NCBI RefSeq assembly: GCF_024710845.1
Contig: NZ_JANJTZ010000018.1
Location: forward strand, 62,001 to 126,000
Length of the DNA: 64,000 nucleotides
Reading direction: 5' to 3'
Origin: Mesorhizobium sp.
GTDB taxonomy: Bacteria > Pseudomonadota > Alphaproteobacteria > Rhizobiales > Rhizobiaceae
Below, in pieces: positions 20,149-31,717 of the stretch. A program made the position numbers and the translations under genes. Numbering within the stretch: the stretch's first letter is position 1; the number at the start of each line of letters is the position of its first letter. The notes beneath the pieces were generated by a model. It saw only the letters and a list, made by a program, of their open reading frames with translations. It ran no database searches and was not told where the DNA came from.

Positions 20149-21303
20149 ATGCATCTCATCACCAAGCAAAGCGAACTCGAAGCGGTCGTCGCGCAACTTG
20201 CCAGGTCCGAATTCGTCACCGTCGACACGGAGTTCATCCGCGAGACGACTTTCTGGCCCGAGCTCTGCCTGATCCAGATGGCCTCCCCCGACACGACGGC
20301 CTTGATCGATCCGCTTTCGCCCGAGATCGACCTCAAGCCGTTCTTCGACCTGATGGCAAACGAGGCCGTGCTGAAGGTTTTCCATGCCGCCCGGCAGGAC
20401 ATCGAAATCATCTTTCACCTCGGCGACCTGATCCCGCATCCGGTGTTCGATTCGCAGATCGCCGCCATGGTCTGCGGCTTCGGCGACAGCGTCTCCTACG
20501 ACCAGCTCGTCCAGCGCATCACCGGCACGCAGCTCGACAAGTCGTCGCGCTTCACCGACTGGCGCCACCGGCCGCTCTCCGACAAGCAGCTCGAATACGC
20601 GCTCGCCGACGTCACCTGGCTGCGTGACGTCTACCTCAGCCTGCGCGACAAGCTGGATTCGCGCCAGCGCTCGGGCTGGGTGAAGGAAGAGATGGACGTG
20701 CTGACGTCGCGCGAGACCTACGACCTCCATCCGGAGAACGCCTGGACGCGGCTCAAGATGCGCGTGCGCAAGCCGATCGAGCTCGCAGTCCTGCAGCGTG
20801 TAGCCGCCTGGCGCGAGCGCGAGGCGCGCGAGCGCAACGTGCCGCGCGGCCGGGTATTGAAGGACGACGCGATCTACGAGATCGCCCAGCAGCAGCCGCG
20901 CGACGTCGCGGCGCTCGGGCGGCTGCGCACCACGCCGAAGGGCTGGGAGCGCTCCTCGACCGCCGCCGGCCTGCTAGCCGCGACCAACGAGGCGCTCGGC
21001 ATCCCGAAGGACGAACTGCCGAAGATCCCGCGCCAGGCCTCCACCAGCGAAGGCGCGAACGCCGCCGCCGAAATCCTCAAGGTGCTGCTGCGCATCATCG
21101 CCGAAAAGGAAGGCGTGGCGCCCAAGATCATCGCCTCCAGCGACGACATCGAGCGCATCGCCTCCGAGGGCGAGACGGCCGAGGTCGAGGCGCTCAGCGG
21201 CTGGCGGCGCGAGGTCTTCGGCGAAAAAGCGTTGCGCCTGCTGCGCGGCGAACTCGGCATCCGCTTCCAGAACAGGCGCATCAATGTCTTCGATATCGAC
21301 TGA
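20149..21303 (+). CDS. rnd: Ribonuclease D
   Basis: 3'-5' exoribonuclease that trims tRNA and other small RNA ends. 384 residues. All DEDDy catalytic residues are seen: Asp26 and Glu28 (TVDTEFIRE), Asp84 (HAARQDIEIIF), Tyr150 and Asp154 (YALADVTWLRD). One HRDC domain follows (ELAVLQRVAAWREREARERN), then a C-terminal helical region. The ATG is preceded by a short leader 62 nt after the MFS stop, so the two could be cotranscribed. The stop is 3 nt from the stop of the convergent DMT permease. Confidence 0.96.
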   Translation: MHLITKQSELEAVVAQLARSEFVTVDTEFIRETTFWPELCLIQMASPDTTALIDPLSPEIDLKPFFDLMANEAVLKVFHAARQDIEIIFHLGDLIPHPVFDSQIAAMVCGFGDSVSYDQLVQRITGTQLDKSSRFTDWRHRPLSDKQLEYALADVTWLRDVYLSLRDKLDSRQRSGWVKEEMDVLTSRETYDLHPENAWTRLKMRVRKPIELAVLQRVAAWREREARERNVPRGRVLKDDAIYEIAQQQPRDVAALGRLRTTPKGWERSSTAAGLLAATNEALGIPKDELPKIPRQASTSEGANAAAEILKVLLRIIAEKEGVAPKIIASSDDIERIASEGETAEVEALSGWRREVFGEKALRLLRGELGIRFQNRRINVFDID

Positions 21304-21306
21304 CGG

Positions 21307-22263
21307 TCAACCCGCCAGCACAATCACACCAGCCGTCGCGACCGCGTAGCCGAGCACCTGCGCAGGGGTGATGCGTTCGCCGAAGAAGATCACGGCCAGC
21401 ATCACCGTCACCGCCGGAAAGAGCGCCGTGATCGCCGAGGCGACCGCCATGCTGCCGCGGGAGGCGGCATGCACGTAGGCGACTTGCCCCATGACGTCGG
21501 CCGCACCGGCGGCCACCGCGAGCACCGCGCCGGCGCACCAGATCGCCGAATGCATGGTGAACGGGAACCCACCCGGGGTCGGCGACGCAAGGAGGATAGG
21601 GCCGCCGGAAGTGGACAGTTGCTCCCTTTCCCAGGTTGGCCGCTGCCTGGCGATCATCACCAGCGCGAATGCTAGGGCGACGGATGCGCATCGCGCGACG
21701 AGAACCACCGCGCCCGTCTCGGACGAAGGAATAGAGGCCAGCATCATGTCGGAAGCGCCGTAGGCGAGCCCGCTCAGGAGCCCGAGCCTGGCCGACCAGG
21801 CGATGGGGCGGGAACTCGCCGCCCGCTCAACCGAGCCGGTTATCACCGTAGCCGCCACGACACAGAGGCCGATGCCCACGAACTGCGCCATGGCGACATG
21901 GCGACCGAACGCCAGATCGCCGATCAGCGGCAGGAGGATGCTCGATATGGCGCACAGCGGGGCAACGACGCCGACCTGCCCGCGCGAGAGGCCGACATAG
22001 AGCAGAAGCAAGGCGGTTGCATGGGCGATTCCGCCGCCGAGCGCGAGCAGGATTTCGCCGGCGCCAAGGCCGGCCATGTGCGGCTCGATCGCGAACATGT
22101 ATAGCGCTGCTACAGCCGCAACCTGCGATATCGCGACGACATTCGCCGCGGAAAGGCGTCTTGAGGCGCATGCGCCGAGCATGTCGCCCGTTCCGAAAGC
22201 TGCCGCCCCGAGCAGGGAGGCGGCGAGGATGCCAACCTCAAACACGGCCAAGCCCCGGGACAT
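21307..22263 (-). CDS. EamA/DMT-family permease
   Basis: 318 residues with about ten hydrophobic helices in two EamA repeats (residues about 8-140 and 160-316). Recognisable elements are AAAFGTGDMLGACASRRLSA, GQVGVVAPLCAISSILLPL and the C-terminal AITALFPAVTVMLAVIFFGE. DMT permeases export metabolites or amino acids, and the substrate is not predictable. The central loop TWEREQLSTSGGPILLASP between the halves is unusually long. The ribosome site before the first ATG is weak, so the start may be a few codons off. Confidence 0.88.
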   Translation of the reverse strand: MSRGLAVFEVGILAASLLGAAAFGTGDMLGACASRRLSAANVVAISQVAAVAALYMFAIEPHMAGLGAGEILLALGGGIAHATALLLLYVGLSRGQVGVVAPLCAISSILLPLIGDLAFGRHVAMAQFVGIGLCVVAATVITGSVERAASSRPIAWSARLGLLSGLAYGASDMMLASIPSSETGAVVLVARCASVALAFALVMIARQRPTWEREQLSTSGGPILLASPTPGGFPFTMHSAIWCAGAVLAVAAGAADVMGQVAYVHAASRGSMAVASAITALFPAVTVMLAVIFFGERITPAQVLGYAVATAGVIVLAG

Positions 22264-22508
22264 CCGGCCAGCGCCTTGCGACAGGCTCGAAAATCCGCCA
22301 GTGGCGCCATTCCGCAGAACGGTCAGCGGACCTTCGGAGCACCTGGGTCAGGCGCGTCTTCGCGCGACAGGCGAATGGCATGGTTTTCCTCCACGGATCG
22401 ATGGGGAGGAAACACATCGGGCGCTCAGCCCGTATGGGAGGCTTCACACAGGCTGGGCTTTTGTTTTCGGTCAGGCGTGAGACGTCTCACAGACGTCATG
22501 ACGAAGCG
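22264..22508. other. Intergenic region with two palindromic sequences
   Basis: 245 nt between the DMT permease start and the ppx stop, without a supportable gene. It holds an inverted repeat, GTTTCCTCC/GGAGGAAAC (22384-22392 and 22405-22413), and a perfect 14-bp palindrome, GTGAGACGTCTCAC (22477-22490). The palindrome has no loop, so it looks more like a protein-binding site than a terminator. The promoter of the permease must lie here. Confidence 0.5.
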
Positions 22509-24019
22509 TCAGTCGCCCGCCGCCATGCGCAGCGTCTTGCCGGTGATGCGCGAAAGCTGCGCCATGCGCCCGATCGGGCGCTCGCCGATCAGGTCGGCGT
22601 GGGATTTCGGCACGACCAGCGTCAGCGAGCCGTCCTCGTTGCGGTCCCAGCGCAGGCGCGGGATGATGCCGGGCATCGACGCAGACAGCAGGTAGACCAC
22701 CCGCAGCATCGCACCCAGGAAGCGGGCACGCTCGACATAGCGCGGCGGCGCGAGCTGGATGATCTCAGGCGCCGCGCCGTCGCCGATCAACCCTTCATGG
22801 CGGTAGAGATTGGTCAGCGCGATGAAGACGCGGCCGGGATGGTCGACGCCGATGAAGGACGCATGCGCGATGATGTTGAGCGACTGCACGCCGCGATACT
22901 CGGGGTGCGCGCGCCAGCCGATGTCCGCCAGGAGGCAGGCCGCGCGACGGTAGCGCGCCTCGTCCTCGGTTTCGTCGATACCGAAGGCGGCGAAGGAATG
23001 GCCGGTCCATTCGGCCAGTTCGTGCGCATGCGTCACCGACCGGGCGCGCAGCAGCGCCAGTTCCTCCGAGGCAGAGATCAGCGGATCCTTCTTCTGCTCC
23101 TCCGGCGACAGCAGCGAATAGAGGAAACCCTCGCGCACGCCGAGCGCCGACACGACGATCTTGCCGGGTTTCATCACCCGCACAATCTCCTGGAGGACCG
23201 CGGCGCCGTAGGCGAGCAGCGCGCGGCGGCTCTTGGAGACGCGCTCGACGCCCTTCATCTTCTCGATCTCGCCGCGCGCGACCTGCTTCAGGAAGTTGGC
23301 CGAACCTTCGACGCTCATTTCGTAGTGATGCATCACGGCGAGCGGATAGTTGGTCGCCGCCATGTGCAGGCGTGCAAGGTTTCGCCAGGTCCCGCCGACG
23401 CAGTAGAAGGTGCGCCCCTCACCTGTCTTCAGGACATCGGCACGCTTCAGCTCCTCGCGGATGATCTTCGTCGCCGCGGCGATGGAGCCCTTCGACATGT
23501 CGTCCAGCCGCAGTCCGCCCAGCGGCAGGGTGATCCCGCCGCCGATCGTCTCGCCCTTCACGTCGACCACTTCGAGGCTGCCGCCGCCGAGGTCGCCCGC
23601 GATGCCGTCGGCCGGGTGAAAGCCCGAGATCACGCCGAGCGCGGAGTAGTACGCCTCCTCCCTGCCGGTGAGCACGCGGATGTCCTCCCCGAGGATTTCT
23701 TCCGCCCGCGCGATGAATTCGGGGCCGTTGATAGCCTCGCGCGCGGCGGCGGTCGCGATGACGTAAAGCTGCTCCGCGCCAGCCTGCTCCGACAGCGCGC
23801 GGAATCGACGGAACTCCTCCACGGCGCGCAGCATCGCATCCGGATCAAGCCGCCCGGTCGAGACGATCCCGCGGCCGAGGCCGGCGAGCATCTTCTCGTT
23901 GAAGAGCACCGTCGGCGAACGCGCAATGCCCTCGTAGATGACGAGACGAATGGAGTTCGACCCGATGTCGATGACCGACACCGGCCGGCGGTCCTGCAAC
24001 CGCCCCTGTGAGGCGCCTA

Positions 24020-24023
<4 letters not shown>
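22509..24023 (-). CDS. ppx: Exopolyphosphatase (Ppx/GppA family)
   Basis: 504-residue phosphatase removing terminal phosphate from polyphosphate, and possibly pppGpp. The actin-like ATPase fold is marked by [17 protein letters not shown] at the N-terminus, the catalytic Glu region [25 protein letters not shown], and [16 protein letters not shown]. The C-terminal half is the helical HD-like extension found in rhizobial Ppx. The start overlaps the ppk stop as ATGA, so kinase and phosphatase are made together. Confidence 0.95.
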
Positions 24024-26233
<2,210 letters not shown>

Positions 26234-26397
26234 TCTGCCTTGGGCCTGCCGCCCGCTGCTATCTGGACAATAGACGGCTTTGTTCTTTCCTGACAGGCAT
26301 TTGCGACACTATGATTGCACCCGCCTTGCAAAGCGCCAAGAGTTGCGCCAAAGGCTTGGGCAACCGAACAAGGCACCCCCCTGCGGCGGAGATTGCG

Positions 26398-26643
26398 ATG
26401 GCTGGCCACGGCATCCCTCACTTCCAGAACGACGCCGGTCACGCGACGATCGCGATAGGCGTCACGGAATTCATGTGCGTCGGCGCCAATCCGCCCTTCG
26501 ACCATCCGCATGTCTTCCTCGACATGGGCGACGACACCGAAAAAGTCTGCCCGTACTGCTCGACCCTCTACCGCTACGATCCGTCGCTGAAAGAGTCGGA
26601 AACCAGCCCGGCAGGCTGCCTCTACACGCCGCTCGCGGCCTGA
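26398..26643 (+). CDS. NDUFS6-like zinc-finger protein
   Basis: 81-residue protein with the C-x8-H-x14-C-x2-C zinc motif of the complex I accessory subunit NDUFS6: Cys27, His36, Cys51 and Cys54 (FMCVGANPPFDHPHVF, KVCPYCSTLYRY). Alphaproteobacteria carry this as a stand-alone protein associated with NADH:ubiquinone oxidoreductase assembly. The start is supported by GGAG 6 nt upstream. It is followed 6 nt later by the monooxygenase gene, likely as one transcript. Confidence 0.92.
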   Translation: MAGHGIPHFQNDAGHATIAIGVTEFMCVGANPPFDHPHVFLDMGDDTEKVCPYCSTLYRYDPSLKESETSPAGCLYTPLAA

Positions 26644-26649
26644 TCCTCC

Positions 26650-27900
26650 ATGCCACTCGCGGCCGCGCCGCCGTCGCGGCAGATCGTCATCGCCGGCGGC
26701 GGGATCGCCGGGCTGACGGCAGCGATCGCATTTGCGGCCAGGGGCTTTCCGGTTCGCCTCTTCGAGCGCGTCGCCAATCTGCAGGAAGTCGGCGCCGGCT
26801 TGCAGCTCTCGCCGAACGCCACGCGCATCCTTGCCCGGCTCGGCGTCCCGGAGTTCCTGCGCGCCGCCTCGATCCGACCCGAAGCCGTCATTCTCCGCCG
26901 CGCTTCTGATCTGCGGGAGATCGCACGCGTCCCTCTCGGCGCGCAGGCGACGGCGCGCTGGAAGAGCCCCTACCTCGTACTGCACCGCGCCGACCTCCAT
27001 GCGGCCCTGTTCGCGGTCGCCTCGAGAATGCCGGAGGTCGAGATCGTGACCGGCGCGACCGTGTCCGACGCGGCCCTCCATGCCCATGGCGCCACTGTGG
27101 CGGTCGACCATGAGGGACGGAGCCGGGAGATCGACGCCCTCCTCGTCGTCGCGGCCGACGGCGTCTGGTCTGGCCTGCGGAAACTTGTCGGCGGCGGCGC
27201 AAGCTCGTTTTCCGGCAAGATCGCATGGCGCGCCACGGTTCGCGCCGACGGCGACGCGGTCGGGATGCTCGCCGATCATCTGCCGCGCGACTGCGTCAGC
27301 GCTTTCCTGCACCCGCGCGCCCATCTCGTCGCCTATCCGGTGCGGGGCGGAAGCTCGATCAATCTCGCTGCGTTCACCCAGGGCGGCGCGCAGGGCGCCT
27401 CATGGTCGCGCTCGAGCGAGGCCCGCCCCTTGATCGAGGCCCTGAGCGGCGCGGCTCAGCCGCTCCTCGACTTCCTCGGGGCGATCGGCAGCTGGACCAT
27501 CTGGCCGCTCCATACGGTCGACCCGCGTTCGCCCTGGATCAATCCCGCCGGAGCGGTGCTGATCGGCGACGCCGCGCATGCCATGACGCCTTTCGCGGCA
27601 CAGGGCGCCGCCGCGGCGATCGAAGACGCCTATGTGCTGGCAGCGACCGTCGCGGACCAGCGCGACAACATCGGCGCAGCACTTCGCCGCTACGAGAAGA
27701 TCAGGCGCGAGCGGGTCGCCGCCGTGGCGCGGCGCGGCGCGTTCAACGCCTTCACCTGGCATGCGGCCGGGCCGGTCGCGCTCGGGCGCGACCTCGTGCT
27801 CGGCCTGATGCCGCCGGGAAAACTCGCCTCCGACCTCGACTGGCTCTACGGCTGGGATGCGGACGCGGCGCTGGCGGTCGATCCGGCCCGTACGGTCTAA
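26650..27900 (+). CDS. FAD-dependent monooxygenase (salicylate hydroxylase-like)
   Basis: 416-residue class A flavoprotein hydroxylase. The FAD-binding GxGxxG is near residue 16 (IVIAGGGIAGLTAAIAF). The DG motif is VVAADGVWSGLRKLVG. The GD motif that contacts the FAD ribityl chain is VLIGDAAHAMTPFAAQGAAA. No membrane segment is seen. Relatives hydroxylate aromatic rings or ubiquinone precursors, but the substrate is unknown here, and no degradation genes are adjacent. It lies directly after the NDUFS6-like gene, so a role near respiratory quinone metabolism is conceivable only. Confidence 0.88.
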   Translation: MPLAAAPPSRQIVIAGGGIAGLTAAIAFAARGFPVRLFERVANLQEVGAGLQLSPNATRILARLGVPEFLRAASIRPEAVILRRASDLREIARVPLGAQATARWKSPYLVLHRADLHAALFAVASRMPEVEIVTGATVSDAALHAHGATVAVDHEGRSREIDALLVVAADGVWSGLRKLVGGGASSFSGKIAWRATVRADGDAVGMLADHLPRDCVSAFLHPRAHLVAYPVRGGSSINLAAFTQGGAQGASWSRSSEARPLIEALSGAAQPLLDFLGAIGSWTIWPLHTVDPRSPWINPAGAVLIGDAAHAMTPFAAQGAAAAIEDAYVLAATVADQRDNIGAALRRYEKIRRERVAAVARRGAFNAFTWHAAGPVALGRDLVLGLMPPGKLASDLDWLYGWDADAALAVDPARTV

Positions 27901-28071
27901 TCGGTGTCCGACTGAGGACGGCCGCTCCGCCGGAGGCGCGGTGAGACCGGGCGGATGCGCCTGCAGATTCGCAATCTTTCCCTCACCGCGTCGGAAATCG
28001 GCCGTCTTCGCGCCAGTCGCGCGTCACAATCCCGGATCAGGCTCGACCCCGGCTTGGGAGGCTTGTCGGGC

Positions 28072-29070
28072 ATGGGCATCTGCAACCGTTCGTGGCGCGG
28101 CCTGGCCGCGCTCGTCCTTGTCGCACTTGGCCTCGCGCTGGCGATCCCGCCATCGCGCGCGGACCCGCCGCTGGCGACGGCGCGGATTGGCGACCTCACT
28201 TTCCACTACGATCCTTTCAACTGGCGCTTCGAACCGGCGGGAACCGGGCTGACGGCCACCTGCCTGCAGGTCGACTGCCGCGGCGCGGTGTTCGATTTCT
28301 CGGTGCGCGACGCGCCCGACGAATGCGGCGAGGAGGCCGTTCGACACGTGGCCGAACGTATGTTCCCCGCCGCCGACCGCCATCCCGTCAACATCGTGCG
28401 CGCCGGGCGCTTCGCTCTCGTCAAGGCGGAGAGCCGTTTCGGCCCGGACCTGTCGGCGCCGACCTATGTCTACGCCTGCCTCGAGTGGCAAAACCGCGAG
28501 TACCGCTTTGCCATGCGTCCGCAAACAGTCGGCCGCACATCATGGGCCGGCGGCGCGCTGCACCATCTGGTCAGCCTGGCGACCGCCCCTCCGGCCCGTA
28601 TCGCGACCGTCAGGCTTCGCAATCTCGAAATCCCCTATTCGACGGAGATCTGGCGGGCGACGGAACTCGTACCGGGAGAAAGCCACATGCTGCTGTTCTG
28701 CCTGCCACCAACCTGCGGCGGCCACGGAGGTTTCGTCACCGTCTCGGCGAAGCCGGCGGCGGCCGGATGCCAGCCCGATCCCGAGGCGACTGGCCTGTCT
28801 CTCCCCGACGCGATCCTGACGCCTCTTCACGCCGGGCCCGAAACGCCGCATTTCATCGTCACGACGATTCACTCTCCCTGCCGCAATTCCGTCCCGCCGA
28901 CGCGCAGGGCCTGCCTATGGCACGAGGGCGTCGCATATCGCATCGCGACCGGCGGGCTGGGAGGGTGCCGCTCGGACTTCGGGGTCCCGGCCGGCGCCTT
29001 CGCCGATCTGGTCGACGGCGCGCGGCTGTTGCCGTCGGCGCCGCAATCGCCTTTCAAGGCAGATCGTTGA
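28072..29070 (+). CDS. Exported protein of unknown function
   Basis: 332 residues. The chosen ATG has GGGAGG 10 nt upstream and opens a clear signal sequence (MGICNRSWRGLAALVLVALG, cleavage likely after SRA). The mature protein has about ten cysteines spread along it (for example TCLQVDCRGAVFDFS, LFCLPPTCGGHGG, PCRNSVPPTRRACLW), suggesting several disulfides in the periplasm. Two internal segments look alike (RIGDLTFHYDPFNWRFEP and RLRNLEIPYSTEIWRATE, each followed by a C-rich strand). It may therefore be an internally duplicated fold. No family is recognised. The 3' end overlaps the convergent DUF2459 gene by 17 nt. Confidence 0.75.
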   Translation: MGICNRSWRGLAALVLVALGLALAIPPSRADPPLATARIGDLTFHYDPFNWRFEPAGTGLTATCLQVDCRGAVFDFSVRDAPDECGEEAVRHVAERMFPAADRHPVNIVRAGRFALVKAESRFGPDLSAPTYVYACLEWQNREYRFAMRPQTVGRTSWAGGALHHLVSLATAPPARIATVRLRNLEIPYSTEIWRATELVPGESHMLLFCLPPTCGGHGGFVTVSAKPAAAGCQPDPEATGLSLPDAILTPLHAGPETPHFIVTTIHSPCRNSVPPTRRACLWHEGVAYRIATGGLGGCRSDFGVPAGAFADLVDGARLLPSAPQSPFKADR

Positions 29071-29726
29071 ATGTCCGCAGCGACCAGACGAGGCTCTGCG
29101 GCAACGGATTCCACCATCCGGTTCGAAGCCCTGCTTGCCTGAGCACAGCGCTCGTCCAGGTGTTGCAGCCGACGATGGCGTTGAAGGTGCCTATGCCCTC
29201 GTAGAAGCGATCATAAGGGCCGTAGGAGCGGCCTTCGATCAGGACCGGGTTCGCCGCGCGCGTCGCGGGCAAAGCCATCCAGAGACGCTCTTACCAAATC
29301 CGCGAACGCCGTCTCGCTCAGCTCGATCGGGATCACGCCCTCGGCCGCCTGGTCGATCTCGCCGGCGACCGCGACATGCATCGCCGAGCTGTCCGCCGTG
29401 AGCGCCCGCAATACCGGCCCGGGCTTCAGGTCAGACCAGGTTGGAGTCTCGAGATAGAAGGCGCGACCTCCCCATCCCACGACGAGCCATTTGACGGCCG
29501 GATCCGAGAGAGGAAGACCGGAAGAGGAGAGAAAGCCCAGTCTCTCGAGGACGTCCGGATCGGCAGGAAGCGCGATGTCGGTGTGGATCGGATTGGAGAG
29601 CACGAGGACGCGCCTCGGCGCTTCGCCGCCCGCCGTTGCCGGGGCGAGCAGCGGCCGGGGCACGACCGCTCCCGCGAATGGCGCTAGCACCACCAGCAGG
29701 AGCGCGACGACCAGGCGCCGGCGCAT
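29054..29726 (-). pseudogene. DUF2459-family protein gene with a +1 frameshift
   Basis: The N-terminal part (from 29726: signal anchor MRRRLVVALLLVVLAP, then VLVLSNPIHTDIALP and VVGWGGRAFYLETP) and the C-terminal part (GRSYGPYDRFYEG, GCNTWTSAVLRQAGLRTGWW) are both typical of DUF2459 but lie in different frames. Removing one base from the GGG at 29247-29249 joins them as RDARGEP-VLIEGRSYG, giving a 223-residue protein of normal layout. The rest of the gene is intact, so this is a recent disruption or a sequencing error. The function of the family is unknown. It lies 10 nt downstream of aapP. Confidence 0.8.
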
Positions 29727-29736
29727 TGGCCAGCCG

Positions 29737-30540
29737 TCAGTGCAGGATCTGGCTCAGGAACAGCTTCGTCCGCTCGTGGCGCGGATGGTCGAAGAACTCG
29801 GCCGGCGTGTTCTGCTCGACGATCTGGCCCTGGTCCATGAAGATCACCCGGTTGGCGACCTTGCGCGCGAAGCCCATCTCGTGGGTCACGCACAGCATGG
29901 TCATGCCTTCCTCGGCCAGCCCCACCATCGTCTCCAGCACTTCCTTGATCATTTCCGGATCGAGCGCCGAAGTCGGTTCGTCGAACAGCATGATGCGCGG
30001 ATTCATGCACAGCGACCGCGCGATCGCCACGCGCTGCTGCTGTCCGCCGGACAATTGTCCAGGGTATTTGTTCGCTTGTTCAGGGATCTTCACGCGGCGC
30101 AGGAAGTGCATGGCGGTCTCCTCCGCCTGCTTCTTCGGGATCTTGCGCACCCAGATCGGCGCCAGCGTGCAGTTCTCGAGGATCGTCAGGTGCGGGAACA
30201 GGTTGAAATGCTGGAAGACCATGCCGACCTCGCGGCGCACCTCGTCGATCTTCTTCAGGTCGTTGGTCAGTTCCTTGCCGTCGACGACGATCTTGCCCTT
30301 CTGATGCTCCTCCAGCCGGTTGATGCAGCGGATGAGCGTGGACTTGCCCGATCCCGACGGGCCGCAGATGACGATGCGCTCGCCGCGCATCACCTTCAGG
30401 TTGATGTCCTTCAGCACATGGAAGTCGCCATACCATTTGTGCATGGCGACGATCTCGACCGCGACCTCGGTGTCCGAGATCTGCATCTTCGAGCGGTCGA
30501 CCTCGATCTCGTCGGCCGAAACGGCGTTCTCGATGGCCAT
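29737..30540 (-). CDS. aapP: General amino-acid ABC transporter, ATP-binding subunit
   Basis: ATPase energising the AapJQM amino-acid importer. 267 residues. Walker A is [13 protein letters not shown], the Q-loop [13 protein letters not shown], the signature [16 protein letters not shown], Walker [15 protein letters not shown], and the switch His CVTHEMGFA. It belongs to the polar amino-acid uptake (GlnQ/HisP-like) group. An N-terminal extension of about 25 residues before the nucleotide-binding domain is usual for rhizobial AapP. It is last in the operon, 9 nt after aapM. Confidence 0.96.
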   Translation of the reverse strand: MAIENAVSADEIEVDRSKMQISDTEVAVEIVAMHKWYGDFHVLKDINLKVMRGERIVICGPSGSGKSTLIRCINRLEEHQKGKIVVDGKELTNDLKKIDEVRREVGMVFQHFNLFPHLTILENCTLAPIWVRKIPKKQAEETAMHFLRRVKIPEQANKYPGQLSGGQQQRVAIARSLCMNPRIMLFDEPTSALDPEMIKEVLETMVGLAEEGMTMLCVTHEMGFARKVANRVIFMDQGQIVEQNTPAEFFDHPRHERTKLFLSQILH

Positions 30541-30549
30541 TTGGTTCCC

Positions 30550-31707
30550 CTATTTCCTGTGGCCGGTGTCGAGCCGGCGTTCCATGTAGATCGAATAGCG
30601 CGACATGCCGAAGCAGAAGATCCAGAACACGAAGCCCGCGAAGATGAGGCCGGTGAGCGGCGTCTGCGGCGTGATCCAGTTCGCATCCGAGAAGTTGCGG
30701 CGCACCGCGCCGAGCAGGTCGAACATGTTGACGATGTAGACCAGGCTGGTGTCCTTGAAGAGGCCGATGAAGGTGTTGACGATGCCCGGGATCACCAGCT
30801 TCAGCGCCTGCGGCAGGACGATCAGCCGCATCTTCTGGCCGTAGGAGAGGCCGAGCGAATCCGCGCCTTCGAACTGACCCTTCGGGATCGCCTGGAGGCC
30901 GCCGCGGATGACTTCCGCCATGTAGGCGGATGCGAACACCGCCACGCCGACCAGAACGCAGGCGAAGTCGTCGATCTTGGCGTTGTTCGGCATGAACAGC
31001 GGCAGCATCTTGGTCGCCATGAACAGGACGGTGATCAGCGGCACGCCGCGCACCACCTCGATGAAGACGACGCTGAGCGCCTTGATTACCGGCAGGGTCG
31101 AACGGCGGCCGAGCGCCAGCAGAACGCCGGCCGGCAGCGACACGACGATGCCGACATAGGACAGGATGATCGTCACCATGAAGCCGCCCCATTCGCGGGT
31201 CGGCACGTAGCGCATGCCGAACCAGCCGCCGATGAGCAGGACATAGCCGACGATGGGCAGCGCCACGAAGAGCAGCACCGCGTTGGCCGCCTTGTAGGGC
31301 GCGCGCGGGGTGAGGAACGGCACCAGCAGCGCCACCAGCAGCACGCCGCACAGGATCGGGCGCCAGCGCTCGTCCACCGGATAGGTGTTGAACATGAACT
31401 GCCCGAACTTGTTGGTCACGAAGTTCCAGCAGGCGCCCGACCAGCCGTCCGGCTGGATGCCGCCCTGCGAGACAGTGGCGCAGAAGGTTCGGTTCTCGCC
31501 GGTGAACTGCGCGTCGATCAAAAGCCAGCGGATCACCGGCGGCAGAAACCAGGCGAGCACCGCAAGCGCGACGAGTGTCAGGACGGTATCTGCCGGCGTG
31601 GCGAACAGGTTGGTACGCAGCCAGTGGACGATGCCCTTCTGGCCCGCGGGAGCGGCGAGCGGCCGCTCCATTTCGCTGCGGACATAGGCGACCTGGTTCT
31701 CTTGCAT
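30550..31707 (-). CDS. aapM: General amino-acid ABC transporter, permease AapM
   Basis: 385-residue inner-membrane permease of the broad-specificity L-amino-acid importer. The N-terminal half adds several helices before the core. The core shows the PAAT permease EAA-type loop ([21 protein letters not shown]) that contacts AapP. The family insertion with cysteines ([26 protein letters not shown]) lies in a periplasmic loop. The start is backed by GAGGAGG 5 nt upstream. It follows aapQ by 10 nt. Confidence 0.96.
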   Translation of the reverse strand: MQENQVAYVRSEMERPLAAPAGQKGIVHWLRTNLFATPADTVLTLVALAVLAWFLPPVIRWLLIDAQFTGENRTFCATVSQGGIQPDGWSGACWNFVTNKFGQFMFNTYPVDERWRPILCGVLLVALLVPFLTPRAPYKAANAVLLFVALPIVGYVLLIGGWFGMRYVPTREWGGFMVTIILSYVGIVVSLPAGVLLALGRRSTLPVIKALSVVFIEVVRGVPLITVLFMATKMLPLFMPNNAKIDDFACVLVGVAVFASAYMAEVIRGGLQAIPKGQFEGADSLGLSYGQKMRLIVLPQALKLVIPGIVNTFIGLFKDTSLVYIVNMFDLLGAVRRNFSDANWITPQTPLTGLIFAGFVFWIFCFGMSRYSIYMERRLDTGHRK

Positions 31708-31717
31708 CGCGGCCTCC

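Noticed and set aside
22238-22447. 69-codon minus-strand frame upstream of the DMT permease
   Set aside because: No ribosome site or recognisable product, and it overlaps the permease start. Treated as non-coding.
26234-26397. PhoB box in front of ppk
   Set aside because: Only one CTGTCA half-site is visible without a second repeat at the proper spacing.
27955-28071. N-terminal extension of the exported protein at 28072
   Set aside because: The in-frame upstream codons (from 27955) lack a ribosome site and would place basic sequence before the signal peptide. The ATG at 28072 has GGGAGG ahead.
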